A stretch of DNA of 64,000 nucleotides from Acidobacteriota bacterium (lineage in GTDB: Bacteria; Acidobacteriota; Terriglobia; Bryobacterales; Bryobacteraceae), in contig JAPKYZ010000045.1 of NCBI GenBank assembly GCA_026394055.1, forward strand, positions 44,796-108,795, in the 5' to 3' direction. Positions 45,093 to 53,864 of this stretch are shown piece after piece. Positions within the stretch are counted from its first letter, which is position 1; every line of letters begins with the position of its first letter. The notes under the pieces are model-generated. The model made no database searches. It was not told where the DNA came from and saw only the letters and a list, made by a program, of their open reading frames with translations. Made by a program: the position numbers and the translations under genes.

Positions 45093-45328
45093 TTGCCCGT
45101 GTTGGGCGCCGGCTGCTCCAAACTCTCGCTGGCGAAGTGAAGTACGGCCTCAATTTCGCTGAGTGTCACATCAAATTCTTCTGTGATCTCTTTCGGAGAC
45201 ATGCCGGCTTCGAGATTCAAGAAAACCGTTTGCACCGGCATCCGCGTGCCTTTGAACACCCACGCACCGCTCACTTTTCCAGGAACGCTTTCAACGGCGG
45301 GGCACTGCGACCAATCAAGAGCTGCCAT
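45089..45328 (-). CDS. DUF433 family antitoxin
   Basis: 79 residues from ATG at 45328 with GGAAGG 6 bp upstream. The DUF433 signature is GAWVFKGTRMPVQTVFLNLEAGMSPKEITEEF. DUF433 proteins have a winged-helix fold and partner DUF5615/PIN-like toxins. An upstream GTG at 45361 is possible but has no ribosome binding site. Confidence 0.8.
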   Translation of the reverse strand: MAALDWSQCPAVESVPGKVSGAWVFKGTRMPVQTVFLNLEAGMSPKEITEEFDVTLSEIEAVLHFASESLEQPAPNTGK

Positions 45329-45362
45329 AGGAACCTTCCTGCTTTCATCGTAGCTTGCCACG

Positions 45363-45393
45363 GATCCTGTTGGCGCCCTGATCCTGTTGGCGC
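45363..45393. repeat. Direct repeat upstream of the MFS-ferredoxin operon
   Basis: gatcctgttggcgc occurs at 45363-45376 and 45380-45393 (period 17 bp). It lies 40 to 70 bp before the MFS start and just upstream of a TAGAAT -10-like element (45418-45423). It could be a regulator binding pair; no regulator gene is adjacent. Confidence 0.5.
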
Positions 45394-45435
45394 AGCGACC
45401 AACTGCCCCGCTTCTGATAGAATCGGCCCTTCTTT

Positions 45436-46704
45436 ATGCGTCCTACCCGAGTCCGCCACGCGGTGCTTTGGCTCACCGTGTTGGCTTACATGATCACCTA
45501 CATGGATCGCGTGGTCATCTCCTCGGCGGTGCCATCTATTCAAAAAGAGTTCGGGCTTGACCTCACCACCATGGGCCTCATTCTGGGCGCGTTCCGGTGG
45601 GGCTATTCGATTTTTCAGATCCCGGGCGGCTGGTTGGGGGACCGTATTGGTCCGCGGCGCGCTCTGGCGTTGATCGTCACGTGGTGGAGCGTCTTCACCT
45701 CCGCCACGGCGCTGGCCTGGAGCGGAACCGTGATGGGGGTGTTCCGGTTCCTGTTTGGGATGGGTGAGGCGGGCGCGTTTCCCATTGCCACGCGGTCGCT
45801 CTCGCGCTGGATGCTGCCGGTGGAGCGTGGCTATGCGCAGGGGATCACGCACGCGGGCTCACGGCTGGGCGCGGCCTTTACGCCGCCCATTGTGGTCTGG
45901 CTGATCGCCAACTACGGCTGGCGGATGCCGTTTTATGCTTTTGGCACGCTGGGCTTGGCCTGGGCGGCGCTGTGGTTCTTCTGGTATCGCGACACGCCCG
46001 CTGAGCACGCGTCAGTGAACCCGGCCGAGCTTTCGCTGATCACCGAATCCTTGGGCACGCCGCGCAAAGGTGCCTCCGGTCCGGTGCCGTGGGGTTCCAT
46101 CCTGCGCTCATCCACGGTGTGGAAGTTGGGCGCGATGTATGCCTGCTATGGCTGGGGCTTGGCAATTTATCTCGACTGGTTTCCGAAGTACTTGAGCGAG
46201 GTCCGGCATCTGGACTTGAAGACCATGGGCCTCTACGCCAGCTTGCCGCTTTTCGCCGCGACGGCGGGGGATCTGCTGGGCGGCTGGTTGAGCGATGAGC
46301 TGGGCAAGCGCGGCCGGAGCTTGAAGTTTGCGCGGCAGTCGGTGGCGATCAGCGGGTTTCTGCTGGCGGCGGCGGCCATCGTGCCCGCCACCTTGGCCGA
46401 CAGCGCCGAGATCTGCGTGCTGCTGACTTGCATTGCGGTGTTTGGCCTGGAGACCACGGTGGGCGTCAGCTGGGCGATTCCGCTGGACATTGGCCAGGAC
46501 TTTGCCGGTAGCGTTTCAGCGGTAATGAATACCTGCGGTAATCTGGTGGGTGCAATCTCTACTACGGCGCTCGGATTCATTGTGAAAGCGTATGGATGGG
46601 ACCGGCCTTTCCTGATTGCAGCGGCACTTTGTGTGCTGGCGGCCATCCTGTTTTCGCAAATTGATGCGTCAAAGCAAATTGCCATCCGTGAGGAGAAATC
46701 ATGA
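45436..46704 (+). CDS. MFS transporter, anion:cation symporter type
   Basis: 422 residues with about 12 membrane helices. Helix 1 MDRVVISSAVPSIQKEFG and FQIPGGWLGDRIGPRRAL are typical of the ACS family (hexuronate, glucarate and related carboxylate transporters). It is first in a tight operon: its stop overlaps the start of the ferredoxin gene (ATGA). The substrate probably is the compound handled by the next two proteins. Confidence 0.85.
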   Translation: MRPTRVRHAVLWLTVLAYMITYMDRVVISSAVPSIQKEFGLDLTTMGLILGAFRWGYSIFQIPGGWLGDRIGPRRALALIVTWWSVFTSATALAWSGTVMGVFRFLFGMGEAGAFPIATRSLSRWMLPVERGYAQGITHAGSRLGAAFTPPIVVWLIANYGWRMPFYAFGTLGLAWAALWFFWYRDTPAEHASVNPAELSLITESLGTPRKGASGPVPWGSILRSSTVWKLGAMYACYGWGLAIYLDWFPKYLSEVRHLDLKTMGLYASLPLFAATAGDLLGGWLSDELGKRGRSLKFARQSVAISGFLLAAAAIVPATLADSAEICVLLTCIAVFGLETTVGVSWAIPLDIGQDFAGSVSAVMNTCGNLVGAISTTALGFIVKAYGWDRPFLIAAALCVLAAILFSQIDASKQIAIREEKS

Positions 46705-47561
46705 AGATCAACCCCAATAAATGCGTCGCCTGCGGCAACTGCACGTATGTCTGCCCGGTGGGGGCCATCTATGTCGATGAGGCCAGTGGCCGCTCGACGA
46801 TCAACAGTGACGAGTGCGTGGAATGCTATTCGTGCTTCAACGGCCTGAGCAAAGAGCACTTGAACCCCACCATCGTGCGCACCGTACGGAGCCTGTTCAA
46901 GATCTTCCGCCTGCGCTTTGATCCGGAGCCCGACGTCTGCCCCACCGACGCCTTTGAGCCCGATCAGCTTTCGTGGCCCCGCAGTATCCGCCGCGCCTTT
47001 TCTGACCCGACCGTGCCGCATGAATCGACCGGCGTCAAAGGCCGCGGCACCGAAGAGGTGAAGACCAACGACGTCACCGGGCGCTGCCATCTGGGCGAAG
47101 TGAACTTCACCATCGAATTCGGCCGCCCCGGCGTCGGCGCTCGCTTCTGGGAAGTGGAGAAGATGACCATGGCGCTGGCGGCGGCCAATGTCCCCTTCGA
47201 GAAGAAGAACCCGGTGACCGCCTTGATGCTGATGCCCGGCGGCGATCTGGCCACGGGCAAGCTGCCGCCCGAGGTGCTGAACGAGAAGGTGCTGTCGTGC
47301 ATCTGCGAGATCAAGGTGCCGCTCGAACGCGCGGACGAGATCATCCAGCTGGTGCGCCGGGTGGAGAAGGGCCTCGATACGGTGATGGTGCTGGGCGCGG
47401 GCACGCGTTGCGAGAGTGATGGTGATGAGCGGCGGCTGCTCGAAATTCTCCAGCGCAATGGCTACAACCCGCAACGCGCCAAGACTAACGCGGGCCTGGG
47501 CCGTATCTCGAATAAAGCGGCGCTGGAAGCAATGCGCGAACCGGCCGGGACGGCGAAGTAA
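46701..47561 (+). CDS. Ferredoxin-type protein with split second cluster and unknown C-terminal domain
   Basis: 286 residues. The first cluster motif is complete (CVACGNCTYVCP, near residues 8-19). The second begins as CVECYSC near residue 46, but the fourth Cys and the CP-type ending appear about 34 residues later (DVCPTDAF), so a segment has been inserted into the motif. The C-terminal 190 residues are a separate domain (GRCHLGEVNFTIEFGRPGVG, VTALMLMPGGDL, VLNEKVLSCICEIK), without signs of a known fold. GAGGAG precedes the ATG. I cannot assign a reaction; a redox partner for the next protein is plausible. Confidence 0.75.
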   Translation: MKINPNKCVACGNCTYVCPVGAIYVDEASGRSTINSDECVECYSCFNGLSKEHLNPTIVRTVRSLFKIFRLRFDPEPDVCPTDAFEPDQLSWPRSIRRAFSDPTVPHESTGVKGRGTEEVKTNDVTGRCHLGEVNFTIEFGRPGVGARFWEVEKMTMALAAANVPFEKKNPVTALMLMPGGDLATGKLPPEVLNEKVLSCICEIKVPLERADEIIQLVRRVEKGLDTVMVLGAGTRCESDGDERRLLEILQRNGYNPQRAKTNAGLGRISNKAALEAMREPAGTAK

Positions 47562-47572
47562 GAAGGACCATC

Positions 47573-48250
47573 ATGACCAATACACTGCACCGTTACGGCA
47601 CCGCGGAATCCTTCAACGACGACATCATCGTGTTTGCCATGTGCGGCAAAGGCATCAATGATGAAGGCTCCGTGCCCAAGCTCCAGAAGTTCTTGTCGCT
47701 GGCTGTCCCGTTTAGCCCCGTAAACATGGGCGATGGCGCGCACGGCGGCGCGCTGCGGGCGAGCAAGAAGCTGAACCCCACTTCTCACTGGAAGCGCGAT
47801 CAGGAGCCCAATTTTCAGGCCGTCGTGGATGGTCTCGACAAGGCCGGCACGGCCGCCGTGGTCTTCGACAAGCGCGAGAATGCCATTGGTTTCGTGAAGG
47901 CGGTGAAGGAAGCCGATCTGGGGCTGTGCGTCAATATCTCGACGGCCGTCGAAGGCGCGGAAGAGATTCTCGATGCCGCGGGGCTGTGCCGCCACAGCAT
48001 TAACTATTCCTGCGGCTTCCAGGGGCACACCGAAAAGCTGCCCTCGACCCAGGTGCTCCAGCTGACCACCATGTGCGGCCACGGCATGATCAGCCAGACC
48101 ATGGCTCGCAAGATGATCGACTTTGTGAAGGAAGGCCGCCGCACGCCACGCGAAGCCGCCAAGTACATGTCCCGCTTCTGCGCCTGCGGCGTCTACAACC
48201 CGCAGCGGGCAGAGCGGATCATCGAAGTGGCTCGGAAGAAGATGGAGTAA
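47573..48250 (+). CDS. Conserved Cys-rich protein of unknown function
   Basis: 225 residues with Cys placed in conserved-looking motifs: IVFAMCGKGIN, LGLCVNISTAVEG, LCRHSINYSCGF, TTMCGHGM and RFCACGVYN. A HxxAD-type or Zn/Fe-S site is likely, but no family is recognised. It follows the ferredoxin gene after 11 bp with AAGGA before its ATG, so transporter, ferredoxin and this protein form one operon. It could be an Fe-S or metal enzyme acting on the imported compound. Confidence 0.65.
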   Translation: MTNTLHRYGTAESFNDDIIVFAMCGKGINDEGSVPKLQKFLSLAVPFSPVNMGDGAHGGALRASKKLNPTSHWKRDQEPNFQAVVDGLDKAGTAAVVFDKRENAIGFVKAVKEADLGLCVNISTAVEGAEEILDAAGLCRHSINYSCGFQGHTEKLPSTQVLQLTTMCGHGMISQTMARKMIDFVKEGRRTPREAAKYMSRFCACGVYNPQRAERIIEVARKKME

Positions 48251-48274
48251 GCGGCCCTGGCGTTGGGGCCGGGA

Positions 48275-48472
48275 CTATCCGGCTTTGGCCAACGGCAGTG
48301 GCTCAGCCGGCTGAACGGGCGCGATCCGCTTGGGGCTACGGGAGACACGAGGCCAATTGCGTTCGGCCTCCAGGCGTTTGAAATCCGCGAAGATTAGGTC
48401 GAGATCGTAATTGAATCGAGCGGCGTGCTCTTCGCGGTACCGCCGAATCTCTTCAACAATCGGGTCTTCCAT
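48275..48472 (-). CDS. Putative antitoxin paired with the PIN toxin
   Basis: 65 residues, MEDPIVEEIRRYREEHAARFNYDLDLIFADFKRLE, a helical charged protein typical of small antitoxins encoded with PIN toxins. Its first bases overlap the end of the toxin gene by 20 bp, an arrangement seen in this type of pair. Identity as antitoxin rests on position and size. Confidence 0.6.
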   Translation of the reverse strand: MEDPIVEEIRRYREEHAARFNYDLDLIFADFKRLEAERNWPRVSRSPKRIAPVQPAEPLPLAKAG

Positions 48473-48950
48473 GCCTATAGTCTCCCATCAGCTGGTTCGG
48501 AGTGCAAAGGGTCGGTAATCCGTAACCTGCCTCGGAACAGTACTTCCGGAGCCGCTCCATCACTTCGGCGTTCGCGATATGGCGGCAGTTCCACGTGAGC
48601 AAGAAGTCCATGCCTTGCGCCGTGGCTACCGCAACGTGAAAAGCGTCTTCGAGCGCGGTGGGCGGCACAAGGCGCCGTTCGATAAACTGGCGGGCGAATT
48701 CACGCGCCTGCTCGTTCAAGGCCAGTACCTCAATGCCATCGAGCGCCAATAACCGCTTTGACGCTGCGGCTTGATCGCCCCGGCCCGCCTCCTGTAGGAT
48801 GATTTCGGACACATACAAGTCGAACCGGTGCCGGTGGCCGTTCCACCATTCGAGCGTGAGTTGCTGATTCGCCGCCACCACCAGATCGCGGCTGGGGCGC
48901 GACGTGAGATAGCTGGCGACACTGGTTTCGATGTAGACGCTGCCTTGCAC
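48453..48950 (-). CDS. PIN-domain toxin
   Basis: 165 residues of a VapC-like PIN subfamily beginning VYIETSVASYLTSRPSRDLVVAAN, where Glu replaces the usual first Asp, as is common in this subfamily. Further acidic residues are in LEDAFHVAVATA and a LTWNCRHIAN end. PIN toxins cut tRNA or rRNA. It is encoded with the small protein at 48275. Confidence 0.78.
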   Translation of the reverse strand: MQGSVYIETSVASYLTSRPSRDLVVAANQQLTLEWWNGHRHRFDLYVSEIILQEAGRGDQAAASKRLLALDGIEVLALNEQAREFARQFIERRLVPPTALEDAFHVAVATAQGMDFLLTWNCRHIANAEVMERLRKYCSEAGYGLPTLCTPNQLMGDYRHGRPDC

Positions 48951-49013
48951 TTCCCTCCATTGTGCCGCGGATGGTGGAGGCCCTTCCGCGCCGGGCTACG
49001 GTGCTCCAGGGAG

Positions 49014-50222
49014 TTACTGCAGCTTGCGTACCGCCTCAATGTAGGTAGGCGTGTAGCCTTCCCACTCCCACGGCGTCACCGTGTCACCAAAGATCTTTTC
49101 GAGCAGCGGCCGGAACGCGAATTCGCCATTATCGCTGTTGGTGAGCAGGATCATGCAGGCCTTACGGCGCTGAAAGCAGATCATGTAGTTCTGCGCGCCG
49201 TCGCCGTGACCTTCCTTGAAGAAGGCGGGGCCGAACTTGGTGCGGGTCAGCAATCCCCAGCCGAGACCGTAGGCTAAGCCGGTGGCCGCTGCTTCCGTTC
49301 CCTCCGGTTCATCGGGGCTGGTTGGGAACTGATGCAGCGTGCGGATGGTGATCGCGGGCGACAACATCGTCTTCCGCGTGGCGGGTTTCATCAGCTTGTC
49401 GGCCAGTAGCGCGATGGCGAAGTGTGCCAAGTCCTCCGCGCTGCTGGTCATCGATCCCGCGCCGCGAGCCGGGAAGCGCCGGGTCTGCGAGCGAAACTTA
49501 CCCGCTTCGTCAAACCGGTCCGCGACGTTCGACTCAAACTCCGCGCGGTAGATCAGGCCCGTCCGCCGCATCCCCAGCGGGTCAAACAACGCCGCCTTCA
49601 TCAACTGGTCCAGCGGCTTGCCCTGCTGCTGCTCAATCAGGAACTGGAGCAGATTCAGGCCTTCGCCAGAATACTGGTAGCGCGCGCCCGGCTTAAAGTG
49701 CAGATGCATCTTCTTGTCCGGCTCAATGAAGGCGAAGTTGAGTAGACCAGACGTGTGGGACAGCAGCATGCGGGGCGTGACCGTCAGCCATGCCGGATCT
49801 TTCACCAGCTCCGAGGCGATCTCGCGGTAGGGCTCGAAGGTGTTGAGCGGCTGGCCCAACTGTTCTGCCACCGGCCGGTCGAGCGGCAGCTTGCCTTGTT
49901 CCACCAACTGCATGACGTAGGTGCCGAAGACGCCCTTGGTGATGGAGGCGGCCCAAGTGGTGGTATCACGGTCGAACGGGAGCTTCGGGTCCAGACGGCG
50001 GAGCCCGTGGGCATAACTCCAGACGAGGCGCCCTTGGTCGACAATGGCGATCTGGGCGCCCGTGACATGCGCCTCGGTCAGCGTCTTTTGGGCGAACGCT
50101 TCCGCTTCCCGGACGTTAATCTTGGATCCATCCAGCCGGCGGATCGCTGGTTCGGCCGCGAGAATGATCGTGGGCAAGCACGCAAGCAATCCGAGTGTCG
50201 GAAAGGTTCTCATGCTCTTCAC
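49014..50222 (-). CDS. Serine hydrolase, beta-lactamase class C family
   Basis: 402 residues with a signal peptide (FPTLGLLACLPTIILAAEP). The SxxK motif is SITK in WAASITKGVFG, the YxN region is YQYSGEGLN, and there is a C-terminal KEGHGDGAQN (HxG) motif. The family includes esterases and D-aminopeptidases as well as beta-lactamases, so drug resistance cannot be inferred. It is last of a run of minus-strand genes from the aldo/keto reductase. Confidence 0.85.
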   Translation of the reverse strand: MKSMRTFPTLGLLACLPTIILAAEPAIRRLDGSKINVREAEAFAQKTLTEAHVTGAQIAIVDQGRLVWSYAHGLRRLDPKLPFDRDTTTWAASITKGVFGTYVMQLVEQGKLPLDRPVAEQLGQPLNTFEPYREIASELVKDPAWLTVTPRMLLSHTSGLLNFAFIEPDKKMHLHFKPGARYQYSGEGLNLLQFLIEQQQGKPLDQLMKAALFDPLGMRRTGLIYRAEFESNVADRFDEAGKFRSQTRRFPARGAGSMTSSAEDLAHFAIALLADKLMKPATRKTMLSPAITIRTLHQFPTSPDEPEGTEAAATGLAYGLGWGLLTRTKFGPAFFKEGHGDGAQNYMICFQRRKACMILLTNSDNGEFAFRPLLEKIFGDTVTPWEWEGYTPTYIEAVRKLQ

Positions 50223-50309
50223 TACGCGTGGTGCGAATCAGCTGTTCCGTCGATAAAAAGAAACCGGCCGGAGTAAGGGGCAACCCTGGTCTGTCTCTGC
50301 CCGCGCTGC

Positions 50310-51281
50310 TTAGCCCAGATACTTCTTCAGGTCCGGGTTCAGCTGCTCCTTCACTTCCGGATTGTCGAGATCGGGGGCTGTGATCAGGCGGGGCGCCAGG
50401 TTGTTGATCTTCACCACTGCTTCGCCCTTGGCCGCTTTCACCGCGGCGATGACGCTCTCATAGCCCATCTTGAACGGGTGCTGGACCACTAGCGAATCGA
50501 TCAAGCCGGCCTTCAGATCGTCGAGCAGGGTGGGGCTCCAGTCAAAGCCCACCATCTTCACCTTGCTCTTGCGCTGCTTCAGCGCTTGGGCGGCGCCGAC
50601 GGCGCTTGATTCGTTGGAGGCGAACAGCGCGTCGAGATCCGGGAATGCCGTCAGCATGTTCTCCGAAATGGCCAGCGACTTGGCGAAGTCGGCCATGCCG
50701 AAGCGCTTGTCCATCACCTTGATGTCGGGAAAGTCCTTCTTGATCCGGTCCTCAAAGCCGGCTTCGCGCGCCATGGTGGAGGCGGCGCCAGGTTGCACGG
50801 CGACGATGACGATCTTGCCCTTGCCGTTCAAGATCTTGCCCATCCGCTCCGCTGCCAACTCGCCGGCCTTGTAGTTGTCGGTGGCCACTTGCGAGGAGAA
50901 CTTGTCGGTGGCGATGGGCGAATCAAAGATCACCACTGGAATCTTCTGGGCCACCGCGCGGTCGACCACGCTCACCATCACCTTCTCATCAATAGGCGCC
51001 AGGCAAATGGCGTCCACCTTGCGGTTGATCATCGTGTCGACGATCTGCAGTTGGCCGTTGAAATCGGTCTCGGTGGCCGGGCCGTTCCAGATAATCTCGA
51101 CATCCGTCTCCTGCGCCGCTTTGGCGGCACCGGCATGAACGGACTGCCAGAACAGGTGGGCGCGACCCTTGGGGATCACGGCCACCTGCTTCTTGCTCGA
51201 ACGGTTGCACGCGCTCAGCGCGGCACCGCCAGCTGCGACGAGGAAGCTGCGGCGCCCAGTAATCAGTGAACGAGGGCTCAT
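50310..51281 (-). CDS. Sugar-binding lipoprotein, periplasmic-binding protein type 1
   Basis: 323 residues. The N-terminus combines a Tat-like motif (GRRSFLVAAGGAALSAC) with a lipobox ending in Cys, so it is probably a Tat-exported lipoprotein. The mature part is a type 1 periplasmic-binding protein of the ribose/D-allose class (VPVVIFDSPIATDKF-type, FASNESSAVGAAQALKQR, MVGFDWSP). No ABC permease or ATPase gene is adjacent, so the binding protein is an orphan here. Confidence 0.85.
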   Translation of the reverse strand: MSPRSLITGRRSFLVAAGGAALSACNRSSKKQVAVIPKGRAHLFWQSVHAGAAKAAQETDVEIIWNGPATETDFNGQLQIVDTMINRKVDAICLAPIDEKVMVSVVDRAVAQKIPVVIFDSPIATDKFSSQVATDNYKAGELAAERMGKILNGKGKIVIVAVQPGAASTMAREAGFEDRIKKDFPDIKVMDKRFGMADFAKSLAISENMLTAFPDLDALFASNESSAVGAAQALKQRKSKVKMVGFDWSPTLLDDLKAGLIDSLVVQHPFKMGYESVIAAVKAAKGEAVVKINNLAPRLITAPDLDNPEVKEQLNPDLKKYLG

Positions 51282-51310
51282 TGCGGGAAGCTCTTGGGTT
51301 CCGTGATCGA

Positions 51311-52282
51311 CTACCAGCCTTCGCCGTTCAGCGACTTCAGGAACTCCACCAGATCCTTCTTGTCCTGCGCCGTCAGGTTGAGCTTCTTCATCCGCTCATC
51401 CAGGTTCTTGTTCGGCAGGCCGCCCTTATCGTAGTAGTCCACCACTTCCTCCAGCGTCTTCAGCGACCCATCGTGCATGTACGGCGCCGTCCGGGCGATG
51501 TCGCGCAAAGTGGGGGTCTTGAAGGCGCCCCAATCGGCGGCGTTTTTGGTGACCGCAAAGCGGCCGTCGTCCGGGTTTGGTTTGTCGGTGCCGACGCCCA
51601 GGTTGTGATAGGCGTTGGTGGTGAAGTTGATGCCTTCGTGGCACTGGTCGCACTTGGCTTTGTTGAAGTAGACATCCATGCCGCGCACGGCCGAGGCGGA
51701 GAGCTGCTTCTTGTCACCGGCCTTGTAGCGGTCATAGGGTGAATTGCCGGAGAGCACGGTGCGCTCAAAGGTGGCGATCGCCATGGCCACATGATTGATG
51801 TCGAAAGCCTCGGTGCCGAAGACCTTGGCGAACAGCTTCTTGTAGCCGTTGACGCCTTTCAGTGTTTTAACCACGGCATCGTGGGTGTTGCCCATTTCGA
51901 TGGGGTTGGCCATCGGTCCGATGGATTGCTCTTCGAGCGCCTTGGCCCGGCCGTCCCAGAACTGCGCCAACGAATACGCGCGATTGATCACCGTGGGCGC
52001 GCTGCGTCCGCCGCGTTGGCCCTTGATGCCGTCGGAAACCGCCTTGCCGTCGGTGTAGGCGAACTTGGGGCTATGGCAGCTGGCGCAGGAGACTGTGCCG
52101 TCCGCCGAGAGGCGCTTGTCAAAGTAGAGCAGCTTGCCCAGTTCCGCCTTCTCGGCAGTGTAGGGGTTGTCCTTCGGGAAACGGACGGGCAATAGACCCA
52201 GCGGAATCGCTGGACCCTCCGCCGCCAAAGCAACGAAAAGGGCCGGCGCCATTAGCGCCAGCCCGAGCAGAACCTTTTTCAT
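51311..52282 (-). CDS. Di-haem cytochrome c peroxidase (MauG/CcpA family)
   Basis: 323 residues with a signal peptide (MKKVLLGLALMAPALFVALAAEG). Two haem c motifs are visible, CASCH near residue 61 and CDQCH near residue 214, with the DGRAKALEEQ and GFKTPTLRDIARTAPYMHDG-type family segments (FKTPTLRDIARTAPYMHDGS). It reduces hydrogen peroxide in the periplasm using cytochrome c or a cupredoxin. Its neighbours are a small secreted Cys protein and an aldo/keto reductase. Confidence 0.92.
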   Translation of the reverse strand: MKKVLLGLALMAPALFVALAAEGPAIPLGLLPVRFPKDNPYTAEKAELGKLLYFDKRLSADGTVSCASCHSPKFAYTDGKAVSDGIKGQRGGRSAPTVINRAYSLAQFWDGRAKALEEQSIGPMANPIEMGNTHDAVVKTLKGVNGYKKLFAKVFGTEAFDINHVAMAIATFERTVLSGNSPYDRYKAGDKKQLSASAVRGMDVYFNKAKCDQCHEGINFTTNAYHNLGVGTDKPNPDDGRFAVTKNAADWGAFKTPTLRDIARTAPYMHDGSLKTLEEVVDYYDKGGLPNKNLDERMKKLNLTAQDKKDLVEFLKSLNGEGW

Positions 52283-52314
52283 GAACCTCTCCCCGGAAAA
52301 CTGAAATTGTCAGC

Positions 52315-52839
52315 TTACTTCTTCACGAACCCTTGAACGTAGAGCGCTGAATAGCCGGCGTGCGAGGTTAGCGTGCCGGTTACTTCCATGATGTGGGCGG
52401 TGTGCTCCGCGGCGGCCTTGCGGAAATCGGCCGTCTGGCCGTCGCGGCGCGGGTCATGCTCTTCGTCCATCAACATGTAGAGGCTGCCGTCTTCGGTCAA
52501 CAAACCGATCGGTTGGCCGTTGTTCAGACACTTCTGGCCGCAAGCGCGATGCTTTTCGCCATGCTTGCCCACCTGCAGGTAGCAGGAGAAGTCGACGATT
52601 TCACCCACCAGCGTGGCCACTTTGCCGGGCTGCGGCTTGCCGTCCACGGAGGCTCCCATGGTGGTGCCAGACCAGGCTTCCGGCGTCTTTTCGCCCATCT
52701 TGCCCATCGGGGCGGCGTAGGTGCCCTTTTCCACGGTCATCTGCGGCTGCAGGATGGGGGTCTTTTTCTTGGCCTGAGCCATCAGGCCGCCCGTGATGGC
52801 CAGGGCGCTGATGGCGACCACTGCGAGTGTCTTCTTCAT
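52315..52839 (-). CDS. Secreted Cys-containing protein of unknown function
   Basis: 174 residues with a signal peptide (MKKTLAVVAISALAITGGLMA). The mature part has four Cys grouped around VDFSCYLQVGKHGEKHRACGQKCLNNGQPIGLL (one CxxxC and one single), followed by a small domain with VTGTLTSHAGYSALYVQGF. Similar small exported proteins occur beside haem peroxidases in Acidobacteria, but the function is unknown. It is cotranscribed with the peroxidase, which begins 32 bp downstream. Confidence 0.65.
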   Translation of the reverse strand: MKKTLAVVAISALAITGGLMAQAKKKTPILQPQMTVEKGTYAAPMGKMGEKTPEAWSGTTMGASVDGKPQPGKVATLVGEIVDFSCYLQVGKHGEKHRACGQKCLNNGQPIGLLTEDGSLYMLMDEEHDPRRDGQTADFRKAAAEHTAHIMEVTGTLTSHAGYSALYVQGFVKK

Positions 52840-52866
52840 GAAAAAATTCTCCTTCGTCTCAAATGT

Positions 52867-53760
52867 CTAGCCGCGGACGCTGGCCGCAGGGATCTTCTTC
52901 AACAGGTCTTCCATCTCCGCGCGGGATTCCGCGCCGATGGTAAAGCAATCGATTTCGTTGTGGGCCAGGTGGAACTGCAAGGCCTCATCCGCCTTGTGCC
53001 GCAGCTTGCCCGCGCCCAATACTTTCATGCCGATCAGACCTTTGCCTTTGGCTTTCATCTGCTTCATCACGGCCAGCACCGTTTGCGGATCGGCATCCAT
53101 GGCCGTACCCACCGGGTTGAAGCGGACAAGGTCCACCTGGACCCAATCAGAGTCCCGCGCCGCCTTCAAGGCTTCCAGCGTATGGCAGGAGGTGCCGTGG
53201 GTCCGGATGATGCCCTTCTCACGAGCTTCACTGATCACGGCCATGGCGCCCTTTTTGCGCTCCGGCCAGTCCGGGTCCACCATGGTGTGCAGCAGCAGGA
53301 TGTCGATGTAGTCGGTATTGAGTTCGCGGCGGAAACGGTCCAGATCGGCGCGCATTTCCTTCTCGGTGGAGGCATGCGTCTTCGACAGGATCTGCACCTT
53401 ATCGCGCTTCACCGTCTTCAGTGCCTCGCGGACATGCGGGTGCGTGCCGTACTGGTCAGCCGAATCCCAGAAGGTGACGCCGTTGTCGTAGGCCGCGCGG
53501 AACAGTTCGCCTAAACCCTGCAGGCCCAGCTTACGGGTCTGGTTGGAACTGCCGCCGACGCCATTGGTACCGCTGCCCTGCGCCAACCGGCTGAGCTCGA
53601 TCTTCATCGGCCCCAGGATGACGCGGTCGGTGCCCAATTTCTTGGTGGTCGCGGCATAGGCCGAGTAGGGAAAATTGTTGAGGGCAGCCATCGCCGCGGC
53701 ACCGCCGGTCAAGAAATGACGGCGCTGCATGGTGTGGCAATTGGGGGTACGGAAAGACAT
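52867..53760 (-). CDS. Aldo/keto reductase with Tat signal
   Basis: About 297 residues from ATG at 53760 with GGAGG 7 bp upstream. A Tat-like motif (QRRHFLTGGAAAMAALNN) suggests export. The barrel has FWDSADQYGTHPHVREALK with the catalytic Asp and Tyr, SKTHAS with the Lys, and LLLHTM with the His. Closest in type to predicted oxidoreductases related to aryl-alcohol dehydrogenases. A frame open to 53973 upstream does not add conserved sequence. Tat export of a folded NADPH-dependent reductase is unusual but common in this family of paralogues. Confidence 0.8.
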   Translation of the reverse strand: MSFRTPNCHTMQRRHFLTGGAAAMAALNNFPYSAYAATTKKLGTDRVILGPMKIELSRLAQGSGTNGVGGSSNQTRKLGLQGLGELFRAAYDNGVTFWDSADQYGTHPHVREALKTVKRDKVQILSKTHASTEKEMRADLDRFRRELNTDYIDILLLHTMVDPDWPERKKGAMAVISEAREKGIIRTHGTSCHTLEALKAARDSDWVQVDLVRFNPVGTAMDADPQTVLAVMKQMKAKGKGLIGMKVLGAGKLRHKADEALQFHLAHNEIDCFTIGAESRAEMEDLLKKIPAASVRG

Positions 53761-53864
53761 CGGCAAGCCTCCAGTATCCGTAAAGTTATCACATGCGGGT
53801 GGGCTTGATGCGGGAGTTCTGTGAACGCCCCGTAGCCGGCGTGGTGACGAAGGGCTTCGGCTGG

